Below are positions 1 through 11,519 of a DNA stretch of 64,000 bases, piece after piece. The first letter of the stretch is position 1; the number at the start of each line of letters is the position of its first letter. The notes below the pieces were generated by a model that worked only from the letters and a program-made list of their open reading frames with translations, made no database searches and had not been told where the DNA came from. The translations under genes and the position numbers were made by a program. This DNA is from Ipomoea triloba (taxonomy: Eukaryota > Streptophyta > Magnoliopsida > Solanales > Convolvulaceae), in the NCBI RefSeq assembly GCF_003576645.1, contig NC_044930.1, positions 20,183,400-20,247,399 of the forward strand. Reading direction: 5' to 3'.

Positions 1-62
1 CCATCATAAGATGAAGATTCATTATTAGAAGACCCAGTGCATGTGTTCGAATTCGAGTCCAT
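1..62 (-). CDS. Start of a second antisense ORF in the gypsy element (partial, weak)
   Basis: On the minus strand an ATG at 62-60 opens a Ser/Asn-rich reading frame of about 20 codons that runs off the left edge of the window. Upstream on the same strand are a TATA-like TATATAAA (complement of 373-380), a good donor context (GTAAGT, complement near 300-306) and a possible acceptor CAG near 106. The pieces together look like a short non-coding first exon, an intron and a coding exon. No family is recognised and the reading frame is too short to judge. I infer that it belongs to the same retroelement as the antisense gene at 678-971. Confidence 0.25.
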   Translation of the reverse strand, partial: MDSNSNTCTGSSNNESSSYD

Positions 63-187
63 AATCGAGTAACCAACCTGGTTATTGGTAGGCACGATCA
101 CCAAACCTGTTAGCACAACAAAAAGAAACAAAACAAATCTGTCAATACAACACAAACAAAGCCCTGAGCAAAGTTAAAAAAAAAATT

Positions 188-270
188 TTTGACCTCGGCC
201 CAACACCGAGGTCATGACCTCGGCCACCGAGGTCCCGGACGTGACCTCGGCCACCGAGGTCACGCCTCGG
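188..270. repeat. GC-rich palindromic GACCTCGG repeats
   Basis: The block contains repeated inverted copies of GACCTCGG/CCGAGGTC, including GACCTCGGCCACCGAGGTC twice. Each copy can fold on itself. The block sits in an AT-rich background and is flanked by A-runs (about 175-186 and 277-290). It would lie inside the putative intron of the minus-strand unit described at 1-62. Function unknown. Confidence 0.7.
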
Positions 271-610
271 CAACGTAAAAAAAAAAAAAAAGGAGTATGA
301 ACTTACCAGAGTTATTGGAAGCAGGACTGCAATACAATCGAAGGGTGAATGATTTCAACAGAATGAGTGGGGTTTATATACAAAACCCTAGGGTTTTGTA
401 TAAGGAAACCCAATATTCCTAAAATCAACGGGATTTCCTAAACAAATCTTTGCATATATCTTCAAGATTTCAAGGATTCCCAAGTATGTTATGAAGGTTC
501 ATATCCTAAATTATTCCGGATAATTATAGGAGCTGAACTAAAAAAAAAAAAAACAAAACAAAAAAACATATATTTGCCAAAAATATTCGAAGTAAAATGA
601 AAATAACATT

Positions 611-616
611 TTATTT
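611..616 (-). terminator. Poly(A) signal of the antisense unit
   Basis: AATAAA on the minus strand, about 60 bp past the stop codon at 678. Consistent with a complete short transcription unit, but the hexamer is common in AT-rich DNA. Confidence 0.35.
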
Positions 617-677
617 CATTCAATTCAAAGCAATTACACTCCAACTACGTACTAGCTTTTCAACCACTATTTAAAAT

Positions 678-971
678 CTAAGTCTTCGAGGACTTGGGAT
701 ACTCCACTGTCAAAGGGAGCTCATCCCCAAGCACAAGGACGATGGCCATACTCTCTTCCACTGGAGCTTGCTTCGGCTGCTTCACGGCATCCTTCTCTTC
801 TTCCCCATCTGACGGGAGGGTCAGTGGATCCTCAAAGGTATCCCCGACTTCGTGCCCACGCTCCTTCCTTTGCTTTAACTTCTCACGTCTGGCCAGCTCC
901 ATCAAGCGCAATGATCGGCGCCTCTTCGTCCCCTCACTTGTTTCAGCAGCACTTGCTCTCTTTGGACTCAT
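678..971 (-). CDS. Small basic antisense protein inside a gypsy-type element
   Basis: The minus-strand reading frame is open from 1148, but the likely start is the ATG at 971-969, giving 97 residues beginning MSPKRAS. This start is preferred because a TATA box (TATATAAG, complement of 1033-1040) lies about 62 bp upstream, too close to allow the longer ORF start. The protein has a basic stretch (KRRRSLRLMELARREKLKQR) that could be a nuclear localisation signal, then an acidic tail. A poly(A) signal AATAAA (complement of 611-616) follows the stop. No known domain is recognised. It lies between the presumed pol side and the 3' LTR (1230-1647), on the opposite strand to the element. Antisense ORFs at this place are known in some Tat-lineage elements; membership of that class is inferred. 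Confidence 0.5.
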   Translation of the reverse strand: MSPKRASAAETSEGTKRRRSLRLMELARREKLKQRKERGHEVGDTFEDPLTLPSDGEEEKDAVKQPKQAPVEESMAIVLVLGDELPLTVEYPKSSKT

Positions 972-1032
972 GATAAACTCAGCTAAGCTAACGTGATGAG
1001 GAAGGATGAAAGACACAGATTCTGAGGGAGTC

Positions 1033-1040
1033 CTTATATA
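1033..1040 (-). promoter_or_regulatory. TATA box of the antisense unit
   Basis: Minus-strand TATATAAG followed by GG. A transcription start about 30 bp downstream would fall near 1003, leaving a leader of about 30 nt before the ATG at 971. Confidence 0.45.
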
Positions 1041-1229
1041 CATAAGAAGCCGGCCCATACAAGGAAAGAAAATCGCAGGGAAATTAGGAAATATTCCACG
1101 AATCTGTGAAGTTTCCATCCAGTAAAATTTCTTTCTAGAATCCAACATACCAAATTTTCAGCACAAGTGACAAGCTGTTACTCCCTAGCTACCTCAGCCA
1201 TTCTCGCCAACTAGCGAGTGGGGGGCTGG

Positions 1230-1647
1230 TGACAGGGTAATTGGGTACCCGACCCGGAACCATTGGCATGACCTTGTCAAGACAGTTGCCGTTCAAACTA
1301 CCCAAGACACCTCACTCCTCAGCATCAAGGCGCAACGGTCCAACTCCTCAGCATTGATGACCAACATTCAGCTCCTCAGCATTGATGCCCAACGTTCAAC
1401 TCCTCAAGCATTGATGTCCAACGTTCAACTCCTCAAGCATTGATATCCAACGTTCAACTCCTCATTAATGCTCCGTTACTGAGCTGAAAGGAATAAAAAG
1501 ACTCACAACCACGTAGTGAGACACGACACTTGAACTTAGACAAAAAACACTCTGAACTCAATTGTGTACTGAGCATTGTACTGAAAACACTGTACTCAAC
1601 GCTATTCAAATATTCAAATAATATACGGTAACACATTATTACCGTCA
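1230..1647 (+). mobile_element. 3' LTR of a probable Ty3/gypsy (Tat-like) element
   Basis: The segment starts TGACAGGGTAAT and ends ATTATTACCGTCA, so the ends are TG...CA and form a short inverted repeat. Directly upstream is a purine-rich tract (GCGAGTGGGGGGCTGG, 1214-1229) that fits a polypurine tract, which fixes the element as plus-oriented with this as its 3' LTR. Inside are about five degenerate copies of a roughly 30-bp repeat containing CATTGATGyCCAACGTTCAACTCCT (about 1318-1470). The 5' LTR and pol lie outside the window, so superfamily assignment is an inference. Confidence 0.55.
1318..1470 (+). repeat. Tandem ~30-bp repeat inside the LTR
   Basis: About five imperfect copies of a unit containing CAACGTTCAACTCCTCA and GCATTGATG, spaced roughly 30-34 bp. 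Confidence 0.75.
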
Positions 1648-1649
1648 CA

Positions 1650-2236
1650 GAGCATTTAACTTTCTAGAAAATTGGAAGCATGCGAATATCCTGGCTTAAA
1701 AGAGCAATGCTACTATTGTTGTGGATCATTGGATTCGGCCAGTTGCTGGGCGAATACAATTGAATACGGATGCATCTCTGGACTTGAACAATATTGAAAT
1801 GGGATTAGGATGGATTTTGCGTGATGATGAAGGGAAATTCTTGGCAGCAAAAAATGTTCGGTTGGATGAAATATATAGTGTCAAAGAAGCTGAGGCTATC
1901 AGTTTGAGGGAAGCTCTAAGTTGGCTTAAGGACACTGGTATGGGTAGTGTTGATGTGGAGATGGATTCTCAAACTTTTTTCTATGCTATTTCATCTTCTT
2001 CTTTTAGCTCTACTTTTGGCATTTTAGTTGACGATATTAAAGAATTGACATCGATGATTAATGATGTCGAATTTTGTTTTGTCAAACGATCTGCGAATTG
2101 TGCCGCCCATACTGTTGTTAGGGAGGCCTTTTCTATGTCATGTTGTGGGGAATGGCTTGATGTTCCTCCTATTTTCCTTGTAAACTGTTTTATTCGTGAT
2201 TTAATAAATTAAATTTTTATCTTAAAAAAAAAAAGA
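1650..2236 (+). mobile_element. LINE 3' remnant with RNase H domain and poly(A) tail
   Basis: The reading frame at 1721-2212 encodes 163 residues of the plant LINE-type RNase H domain (RVT_3 family). The catalytic acids expected for RNase H are visible: Asp in NTDASLD near residue 18, Glu in KEAEAISLREAL near 57, Asp in VEMDSQTF near 81. The C-terminal RSANCAAHTVV matches the RxxNxxAH pattern of this subfamily. The ORF ends with TAA at 2210-2212 and is followed within 12 bases by an A-run (2224-2234), the expected 3' end of a LINE. No reverse transcriptase is present upstream, because the gypsy LTR abuts at 1647. It is therefore a 5'-truncated or interrupted copy, not a host gene. Confidence 0.7.
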
Positions 2237-2746
2237 TAAGAAAATATATTGTGGATGCATGCGCATGGTAACAATAGTGAAAAAGATAACGGAAATTATA
2301 ACGGTAGGGATATTTTTGTCCAAAATATTATAAAGTACAACTTGTATAGCATAATGTATAAAAAAATCTTACGGAAAAAACGGACATAAATGAACGGTAT
2401 AACATTCATTCATACTTATTATATTTTTAGATTTAGATTAGATATTATATATGCTACATAGCTAACAAATGACATAACTATTGTAAAAAATTCAATTATT
2501 CACGTTATATACTTTGAATCATTGACTCTACTAGTTTGTTTTTGTGGAAGCTCTACTAGTTTGTTAAGAGATTTTATTCCATGGTTTGAACGTCTCCCTC
2601 AACTCTAACTTCCACCCACCAAAATATCAATATTACGCTTCCAAATTTGGTTTCTACTGACCTTAATCTCTTTGACGTACTAAGCAAACCGCAGGTTGTC
2701 CGTCTGCTTGTCTGCCTCTCTCGACCACTCCGTTGCTGGGTTTCAC
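2237..2746. other. GOS11 5' flank and 5' UTR
   Basis: AT-rich DNA with no ORF of note. The last 150 bases or so become pyrimidine-rich (CTGCTTGTCTGCCTCTCTCGACC, split around 2703-2726), typical of a plant 5' UTR just before the ATG at 2747. No clear TATA box was identified. Confidence 0.4.
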
Positions 2747-5700
2747 ATGGATCCGTCTAGCTCTTGGGATTCCTTGCGAAAACAGGTAACCCTCTACTTT
2801 TACCTCCCTGCGACTTCCCCTCGCATAGATCATGAATTGAATGCCGTGTTGTTGAAATTGAATCCATTTCTTTGAAGTTTGATTGATTCATCTATGGAGG
2901 AAAGTTTATAACTCTAGGTTTAGCTCCATCTACTGTGTCATATGTCTATATCGCGTCAAAAAAAGCACATTTCTGGATGTTAAGTTGAGGAATTGATGGC
3001 TGCTTCACTTTATTCTGATCTAATGGAATCTCATGCTTTAGTAGAAAGGAGAAATGGTTGTATTTTGTAGTGTAAGCTGTTCGTTGATCGGCGTAGAGTG
3101 TGTGATAAATGGAAATAATGCATTCTGAAAACAGCTGTGAAAAAGAAAAATCATGTTTGAGGAGGTTAAGAATCCACTTGCCTTGGATATTGAGGCTTTC
3201 AGAATTGTTGATCTGTCGGCAAATAACTAGGTGTGAACCAAGGAAGCCATTAGAATTGCAACAGTGCAGAATCACAATCACTTGATCTCTTACAAGTTGA
3301 TGTGATTATGTGAGTATAGATTTTGAACTTTGGCTACTGTAGATTATAGCCTTGATGCTTCAGATCTAGACCACACAACTTTGAACCCTAAATATACCTC
3401 TCAAATCGCTTGTGAGTTGGGCCTCACTCATCTTTCTTAGTTGAGCTAGGTTGAAGGGAAGAATTATAGAACTAGTTATTGAAGATGGTATGGTTGGTAT
3501 TACTTGAAAAGGATTGATCTTTTGTTTTTGAAGAGATAAGAGGATAGAGAGTAGAAAATTCTTACCGCGTGAGCAGTGAACCTAGTATACAGAAGTGAGG
3601 TGACAAAGCTTCTTACTATGGGAAGGATAGTGTTACAACTGTATACAATCATCACAAGAACAGAGATTTTATGAGCTGCCCGCACCTGCTGCTTATGACA
3701 ACTTAGCTTTTAATTTGAACTTAAGTACTTGCTTCTTGGGATACATGTTGTATTCATGTACATTTTCCTTCAGAATCTCTTTATTCTCTTCTAATGGTTC
3801 TTTCTGTTATCTGACTAGGCAAGGAAGCTTGAAGCTCAGCTCGATGAGCAGATGCAGTTATATCGTAAATTGGTGAACACAAAAGTTGACAATGCCACAG
3901 ATAATGACCTTGAAATTGGGATAGATCAGCTACTTAAACAGCTGCAACAAGTGAACTCTCAAATGCAAACTTGGGTCTCATCTGGGGGATCTGAAATATT
4001 TTCGCACACATTGACTCGCCATCAAGAAATCCTTCAGGATCTTACTCAGGTATTTGGTACAGCAGTATACTTTATTATATCTCTTTTTGGTGAAACTTTG
4101 TATTTTTTTCTCCTAGTAATATGATACAGTTACTCTCATGAATCTTGGGAGAGAGATGAAAATATGTTGAAATACCATTTTTTTTAATAAAGTTTTAGGA
4201 GAGATAAGTAACTAAAATTATAAGGAAATATAAACTCTGTTCTGGGACTAATGCTTCTATCTAGTTCTTCTTGTGGCTTATTTCTTTTTGCTTTTTCACT
4301 AGACACTAAAAGCTTAATTTACACTAAGACTAAATACCAAATAAGCAAGGTTTTTAATATGTATGTCCCATGTAGTAGTTATAAACAAGTTGAATTCCTG
4401 TGGCCTGTACATTCCAGGGGAAATGTTTCTAAAGAGAGAAGAGTCATCCAGTAGTTGGGAATCAGACCTGGTTTGTTTTATTTTTCTCTCTAAGAGAATG
4501 GAGATTTATTGGACTTGGATAACTCATTGGCTCATTTTTAGCAATGCAGTTTTTTACTTTCTTTTAGGATTATAGTTGGTAAGTTGCATGATGTTTTTCT
4601 TTTCTGATTCACAAGTGTCATTTTATTTTTCATAGACAGAAAAGTAAAATGGGATAGAGGGAATAGAATAAGAATAGTTACTGAAGAAAATGGAAGTACA
4701 AAGCAGGTTGCATGGGAGCACCCCCTAATATGTCTGAACTTTTGAAAGTGATAGCTCCTTGATACACTATACAGCTTCAGCCCAGAAAACTGCCAAAATA
4801 TCATCACTTAGTAATGGAGTATCAACTCCGTCCTTCCTTTGAAAATCTTAGAATTGGTTCTAGCAAAATGGGCTGAAGTTTTATTTGCAAAGCATCTTGT
4901 TGTATTGACTCTGGTAAAACAAACTGCTCTTCACACTCAGTAAACAGCCTTCTCCATATATGGCATCACGCTTGTGTGATGCAAAATAGATCTTGAGTCT
5001 CATTATGCTTCATGCCCTTAAGCATACATCCTGAGAGATTTTTGCCTCCTATTCTGTTTCAAATCATTAGTATTCACCCTTTAGGCGCTAGGATTCTGTG
5101 AAAGCCTTATTTTGGAAGGGACTTTTCTATATGGAGATCATCTCTCTTGCAAGTTTACATGATCTATGCTTATCTTTTTGTGTTCTTGAGAATATGTTTA
5201 CACTTTTTGTGTTCTTGAGAATATGTTTACACTGGATTTTGAAAGATGTGCTTCTCTTTCATGTGTTCATCTTTAGCCTCCCCCCCTTCTTTCCAAATAG
5301 CATTCTTATTTTTTATTAAATTTGAAGGTTTCTAATATTACTGATTAAAACAAAAATGTTCATTGATTTGTAGGAATTTAATCGCCTCCGTTCTAGTCAT
5401 AGAGCTAAAATAGAGCATGCCTCATTGCTTGATGATTTTAGGGAATTTGATCGCACTAGATTAGATCTGGAAGATGATGGTGGCTCTTATGATCAAGCAC
5501 TTCTTAATGAGCGTGCTTCCCTACACAGGAGCACAGGACAGGTAACTATAAAATGGTTGTTTTAATACATTCACCTTCCCAAAACTAGATTCTTTGTTAG
5601 ACAACTTTTTGCATTTTATTCATTAAAATATTACATCATTCATGAGCATTATCAAACATTCGTTGGTCAAAAACAGATAGAGTAGCATGTCAAGATATTG

Positions 5701-6473
5701 GTATTACTACTTTGTTTCGCTTGCAATTGTTGTAACAAGTGGAAATGTAGAATCACACTTTGCTATCAAGTGATGCTCGCAGTTGGTTTTTGGGGTGAAT
5801 AGATCTGATATTTCCCTATTTTCCTTTGAATTTTTAACCTTTTCGTACTTATAGGCATCACCACAGAAAATTTGAATGCTCACGTTCTTAACTTCAAGTT
5901 AATTGATGTATATCTGTTAAGAGTTAAGATGTGAATGTGAGGTGACATCTTGTTACTTCAATGACCAACTTTAAGAGTTATATTGCTTCAGATGGATGGG
6001 GTGATTTCTCAAGCTCAAGAAACTATAAAGGCACTTCTGTATCAACGATCAACATTCGGTGGCATTAATTCCAAGCTTAGCAATGTCAGCAGTCGGCTTC
6101 CAAGTGTAAGGATCTCTCTCTCTCTCTTCATGATGTTTCGACTTTATCATTCTTTGAATATCAAAGATTACTTCATTTAACTGGTTAGAACAAAATTTAA
6201 ATTTAAGCCGTATTGAATTAACATACTCAAATGCTAAACTTAAACCAAATCGAACCTCTCCTAACTATGCAACCCGATTGCCACATATTCTCAAGGAGAC
6301 GACAGGAGTATTCTTGCGCTTGCCAATTGATACGTAAGCGACTTGATTTTGATCTGCAGGTTAATAACATTCTTTCGTCGATAAAGAAGAGAAAGTCCAT
6401 GGACACGATCGTTCTCTCGTTAGTTGCATCAGCGTGCATGTTTCTTATATTGATTTACTGGTTGACAAAATGA
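2747..6473 (+). CDS. GOS11: Golgi SNARE GOS11 (GOS28/Gos1 family), five exons
   Basis: Coding exons 2747-2785, 3819-4049, 5374-5541, 5992-6105 and 6360-6473 join in phase 0 throughout. All introns are GT-AG (1033, 1324, 450 and 254 bp). The product is 221 residues, close to the roughly 223 of Arabidopsis GOS11. It starts MDPSSSWDSLRKQARKLEAQ. An N-terminal coiled-coil region includes a conserved block around WVSSGGSE and LTRHQEILQDL. The SNARE motif lies at about residues 130-190, where Gln164 in LLYQRSTFGG is the probable zero-layer residue (Qb type). A C-terminal membrane anchor at about 201-218 is followed by LTK. The family mediates transport within the Golgi and between ER and Golgi as a tail-anchored t-SNARE. 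No frameshift or stop was seen, so the gene looks functional. The small first exon was found from the splice phase and family match. Confidence 0.93.
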
Positions 6474-6804
6474 GAAGGTACCATTGTGTATCTCCAAGGC
6501 TTCAACATGTTTGAGTGCTCCATTTTATTCTTTTGTATATTACCTAGTTAATATTTTTTGTATTTTTAACATGGGAGGAATCTTGAATTGTTCTTTAATG
6601 CATTCTGTTGCTCATATACAAACACAAAGTTATTGTTCAAAAATCTGTGTGGTTCAGTGCTTCATGATTCACTGGCACCAGTTTATAGAGAGATCATTTA
6701 GGAGAAAAACATCAATTTAGGGAAAAATAGCATCGTTTTGTGAGAATACGCAAAAATTTAAATTTCATTTGACATTTTTGTAAATATGTACTCCATACAT
6801 GTTT
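6474..6804 (+). other. GOS11 3' UTR and downstream flank
   Basis: Follows the TGA at 6471-6473. AT-rich, with several T-rich stretches and no coding content. The 3' end cannot be placed exactly. Confidence 0.35.
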
Positions 6805-6889
6805 CCCCCCCCCCCCCCCCCCCCCCNNNNNNNNNNNNNNNNNNNNNNNNNNNNNNNNNNNNNNNNNNNNNCCCCCCCCCCCCCCCCCC
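6805..6889. other. Assembly gap flanked by poly-C runs
   Basis: 22 C, then 45 N (6827-6871), then 18 C, then nine A. Scaffold gap inside a homopolymer; the true length is unknown. Confidence 0.9.
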
Positions 6890-7851
6890 AAAAAAAAATC
6901 TGCATCATTTTTGAGAAAATATGTTCGTTTTGGCCTAATTATGTCTAGGAAAAGTTTGTTGTTGTGAGTACTACTGACTCTATTACAATATAGTATCTGT
7001 TCATAACTACTTTCTCAACCCACTCCTATCATTCATGTGGGAATGTTAATTGGGATACCAGATGCCACTTGACCACAAGGTCTTTGGCGTCTAGGAAAAG
7101 TTTAAATCACATCATTTTTGAGATAAATATATATAAATTTTCACGTGCATTATTTTAGGTTAAATACATTCGATCTAAAACTGCATTGGTTTGTCAAGAA
7201 GTTTAAATACACATCATTTTGGGATAGTTATATTCTCCGTATTTATTTATTCAAAATTTTATTTTATTTAAAGAAACTAGTTTTTTCACACGCGCGAATA
7301 GAGGAGATGTTCATGCATATGTAATTGAATGTTGACTTTTTTTTTATTTAAATTGGTAATTCAAAGTATATGAATGCAACATAATATATGAGAGATTGAT
7401 TATAATTGTCACTAAAATAAATGTTTGGAATTTTGTAAAAACGATAGTCAAAATACTTAGTCTAAAAATGATAGTATAAATAAATACTATTTTTGGTAAT
7501 AAAAATGTATACATTTTAAATCATATTAATAAAGAAATACGATTTACCTTTAAAGTGAACAACTGTGATGTAGTCCAAAAAATATTACGGGGTAGCTTTT
7601 CATTTCAATTTATTGGGTTATTTGAATGTCTTCTTTGTCAACAAATCCTCCCTAAGTAGTTAATATGATTGGTTTCAAATTATTTTTTTCAAGAAATTTT
7701 CTATGTTATTAATAGAATACTTGGTTAATAAATATATAACATTATTTAGTATTATAACATTGATGTAGAATATTTAATTACAAGATAGTGTAAAAAGAAA
7801 AAAAAATAATGAATAATGTAGTCGATATAATTAATTAATGAATTTGAAGGT

Positions 7852-8080
7852 AATGAATTTTTGCATTGTTGAAAATAAAGACAATATAAGTAATGAAATT
7901 ATATCTCTTTTTAAATTTTTTTTTATAATGAATAATTTTTATTGTAGAAAATAAAGACTATATAACTAATGAAATTATATCTCTTTTTAATTTTTTTTAT
8001 AATGAATAATTTTTATTGTAGAAAATAAAGACAACATAACTAATTAAATTATATCTCTTTTTTTAATTTTTTGACAATGA
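7852..8080. repeat. Three tandem copies of a ~75-bp AT-rich repeat
   Basis: The unit contains GAAAATAAAGAC, TAATGAAATTATATCTC and ATAATGAATAATTTTTATTG. Copies of GAAAATAAAGAC begin at 7871, 7947 and 8021, so the period is 74-76 bp. No coding content. Confidence 0.8.
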
Positions 8081-10372
8081 ATATATATTTTTTGAATAAA
8101 GCCATTATAAACATCTAAATTAAAGAAACGCATAATTTATTTAATTTAATAAGACTATAAGAGAAATGTCACCATCTTTAAAAAAAAAAAAAAAAAAAAA
8201 ACCGTAACATAATGCGCCATTCTTACAGGCTCGTGTGTGTATAGAGAGATTTTCATTCATATGCGAACACTCTCCCACATAAAAATTATGGTCAAATTTG
8301 GACACGTACTCTATTTAGAAAACTGTGCGATTGTGCTTTTATGGTTTTTATTTTATTTTTTTAATTTTGGTAATTTTAGAGGGGTAATTCGGATATTTAC
8401 ACTTGTTTTTTATATGAACCTAATTCTAGGTTCAAATAAAATAGAGTATTGCTCCAAGATAGCTCTCAAAGATCTAGATGGATAAAAATATCTTAGATCT
8501 CACGTGAAACCCTTTAGTCTCAAATCCTCAAAGACTTAAAAAAAATCACATTGTAGCTTCAAGTACATTGATGATGCAATCTTCGACCAACTAGAGTTGG
8601 ATCTAGTTTCATTCGATTCAAGAACAAGTCCACCAACCTAAATCTAATAAGGTTGAAGAGAGAGAATGATTCGAGTCCACGAATAAATTGCTAGCTGAGT
8701 TTGCGAGCTAGCCACTCATTGAGTTCACAATTAACAATAAGGTTTCTTACTTTCTTACACTAGTGTAAAGAAAGACTTAAGAGTTTTATTGAAAGAAAAG
8801 ATATTACAAAGCTTTTATGGCATTGCCCTATTCATAGGTAGAGGTGCGACATTGTAGTTACAATGGAAAAAAGACTCTTAAACTTAACGTAGAAAGTAAG
8901 TAAAGATAGTTCTATTTAGAAAAAGATTTAAGAAATCCTTTCTAAATATAAAAGTGTTTTTTCTCTCATGCCAAACATTTTAATTAATGAAGGAAAAAAA
9001 TAATATGACTGATTTGGGCTTAATTTAATCTTCAAAATCAGCACTTAAGCAATTATAAAAATTAATCTTTCGCAAGATTTCCACTATCTTTGAACGACAA
9101 TTTATATCATGGACTAGAGTCCACATAGCATTATGGACCATGGATTGAAACGACGTACAGAATTCATACTTGTAAGGAACAGAATTTCATTACACATATC
9201 TCAATCGTCTTACACGTAGCATAGCATTCTGGATCCAACTCGATTGAAAAGACGATGTACATAATTCATACTCTTAAGGTACATAATTTCATAACACAAG
9301 ACACAAAAATCATAACACAAGACACATACACACATTATATATGTACTTATTTTTCAAATATGATTTAAGTACATAATTTGTGTTCATAGGCACAAAATTT
9401 TACAACATAAAGACTCAAAAATTCATAACATAAGACACAATTACTAATTTTTTCAGGTACATAATTCAATCTCATAAAGTACAAAATTTCATAACGCAAG
9501 ACACAAAAAGTCATAACACAAAACAAAAATGAGTAAATACCAGTGGAGGTCCCCCGACATTGATGGCACCGCCACTTTTAGTCCTCAACTTTTAAATCAA
9601 CTTTTAATTTTTAATATGTAAATGCTTACATGGACAACATAAGGTTAAAAGAAAATGCCACTTCAGTGAGAAACCTGCGCCATGTCAGCAGAAAGATAGG
9701 GAAACCTGTTAAAAGTTCTAGGTGAATTTTTTCTTTTGATTTGTGGCTCGATATATACAATATGAAAGTTCCAGGTGCGACATGAATAATTGAATATAGT
9801 TCATGGTGCTAATTGACACTTTACCTAAAAGAAATAAGGCAGTACAGGACAACGTGATTAAACATCAGGGAAAGCGTGGTACATTTATTAATGTGATAGA
9901 AAATTACGTTGTCGGGTTTGAATGTTTCGTGGATTAATAAATGAAAAGTGATGGCCTCCTAAATTAAATAAAATGGGTAGTATAGAAAAGATATTACATT
10001 GAAAAAAAAATGAGTATTTCAAAAAAATTAAATAAAATTGATAATAATACTTTATTATTATTTTTTTAATATTGTTTACTCTATTACAATGTACTATTTA
10101 GTATTTATTCGTATATATTTTCTCAATCTACTCAAGCACAAAAACACAAAGAATCAATACTGCTTCCACTAAGACTCAGAGCCATACTTCATGCCACTTA
10201 ACCACAAGGTAATGATACTTTATTATTTGATGTAAATTTATCTAATTAAATTATAATTTTAATTTCCATACTTAAGGTTGCTTATCGTTTTGCACCGAAA
10301 ATTATCTAATTAAATTATAATGTAATTGGTTATTCACTAATGTTCTCACCCACGCACACACATATATATAGT
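8081..10372. other. Intergenic AT-rich DNA
   Basis: No gene is seen. It holds a poly(A) run near 8180-8200, repeated phrases CATAACACAAGACACAAAA between about 9290 and 9530, and at about 9535-9830 a segment (from GAGTAAATACCAGTGGAGG to TAATTGACACTTTACC) resembling a decayed non-autonomous DNA element without clean ends. Confidence 0.4.
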
Positions 10373-10694
10373 CATAATCAGGTGTGGCCGCGCCTTAACG
10401 TGCGGTCAGTGCGGTCGCACCACTATGTATACAAATATACATCACTCAATGTTAGAAAATGCACAACACAAATATGTGCTATTAGGTATGCAAATATACA
10501 CCACGCAGTGTTAGGAAATACACAATTAGGGGCAGGGGAGTGATGGTGCATTATTTTGGGTGTGTGGTGTGTTTGTGTGTGTGTGCGTGTGTGTGTGTGT
10601 ATTTTCATCGTGGTGCATTTTATCATTGAGTTGTGCATATTTGTATAGACAGTGGTGTATTCCGAACCGACCGCACGGGAAGGCGCGACCATAT

Positions 10695-10700
<6 letters not shown>
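10373..10700. mobile_element. MITE-like element set in a TA microsatellite
   Basis: The left arm (GGCCGCGCCTTAACGTGCGGTC, about 10387-10408) and the right arm (GACCGCACGGGAAGGCGCGACC, about 10670-10691) are inverted complements with two mismatches in the core. The element is surrounded by TA repeats on both sides, so any TA target duplication cannot be proven. It contains a (GT)n tract near 10570-10600. Confidence 0.55.

Positions 10701-10775
<75 letters not shown>
10698..10775. repeat. (TA)n microsatellite
   Basis: About 75 bases of nearly pure AT dinucleotide, interrupted once by GC near 10739. It separates two MITE-like elements. Confidence 0.9.
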
Positions 10776-10778
<3 letters not shown>

Positions 10779-11487
10779 ATCATCAGGTGCGGCCTGGTCA
10801 TTAGGTATAGCTGTGCGGCCTATTTTCAGCCATTAGATGAGATCAAGTCATCAAATCAACGCGTAATATATATATATATATGCTACAAAACGCACCATTC
10901 TACGTACTAAAACGCACCAGAGGATCGATAAAACACATCATTCCACACTATAACCAAATACACCTATTCACTTAAAATTCATCAATATACGTGATAAAAC
11001 GCATCATTCTACGTATTAAAATGTACCACAACGTGCCTCATGTCAGATTATAACCATATGCTATTTACAAATATTAGAAAATATGTGCTAAAATATGCAC
11101 CATTCTACGTATTAAAATGCACCACAAAATGTGTTAAAATGCACAATTTCACTCGTTGAAAATCCCCATCCCAGATTATAAACATACACTATTACACTTA
11201 TTAGAAAACATGTGTTATAATACACACCATTCAACGTATTAAAATGCACCAGAGGACGGATTAAAACACATCATTCCACAACACACTTATTAGAAACACG
11301 TGTTAAAATACATACCATTCTACATATTAAAATGCACCAGATGACGTATTAAAATGTACCAGAAGATGTATTAAAACACACCATTCCACAACACATTTAA
11401 TGCACCAACATACGTAATAAAACGCACTACAACATGTATTCAAACACACCATACTATGTACTAAAATGCACCATTTCAATTCATGTA

Positions 11488-11519
<32 letters not shown>

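Noticed and set aside
694..996. 100-residue plus-strand Ser-rich ORF
   Set aside because: Complement of the antisense gene at 678-971, which has better signals (TATA, poly(A)).
10526..10910. Open reading frames of Ile/Tyr and Cys/Val repeats
   Set aside because: They are translations of (TA)n and (GT)n microsatellites.
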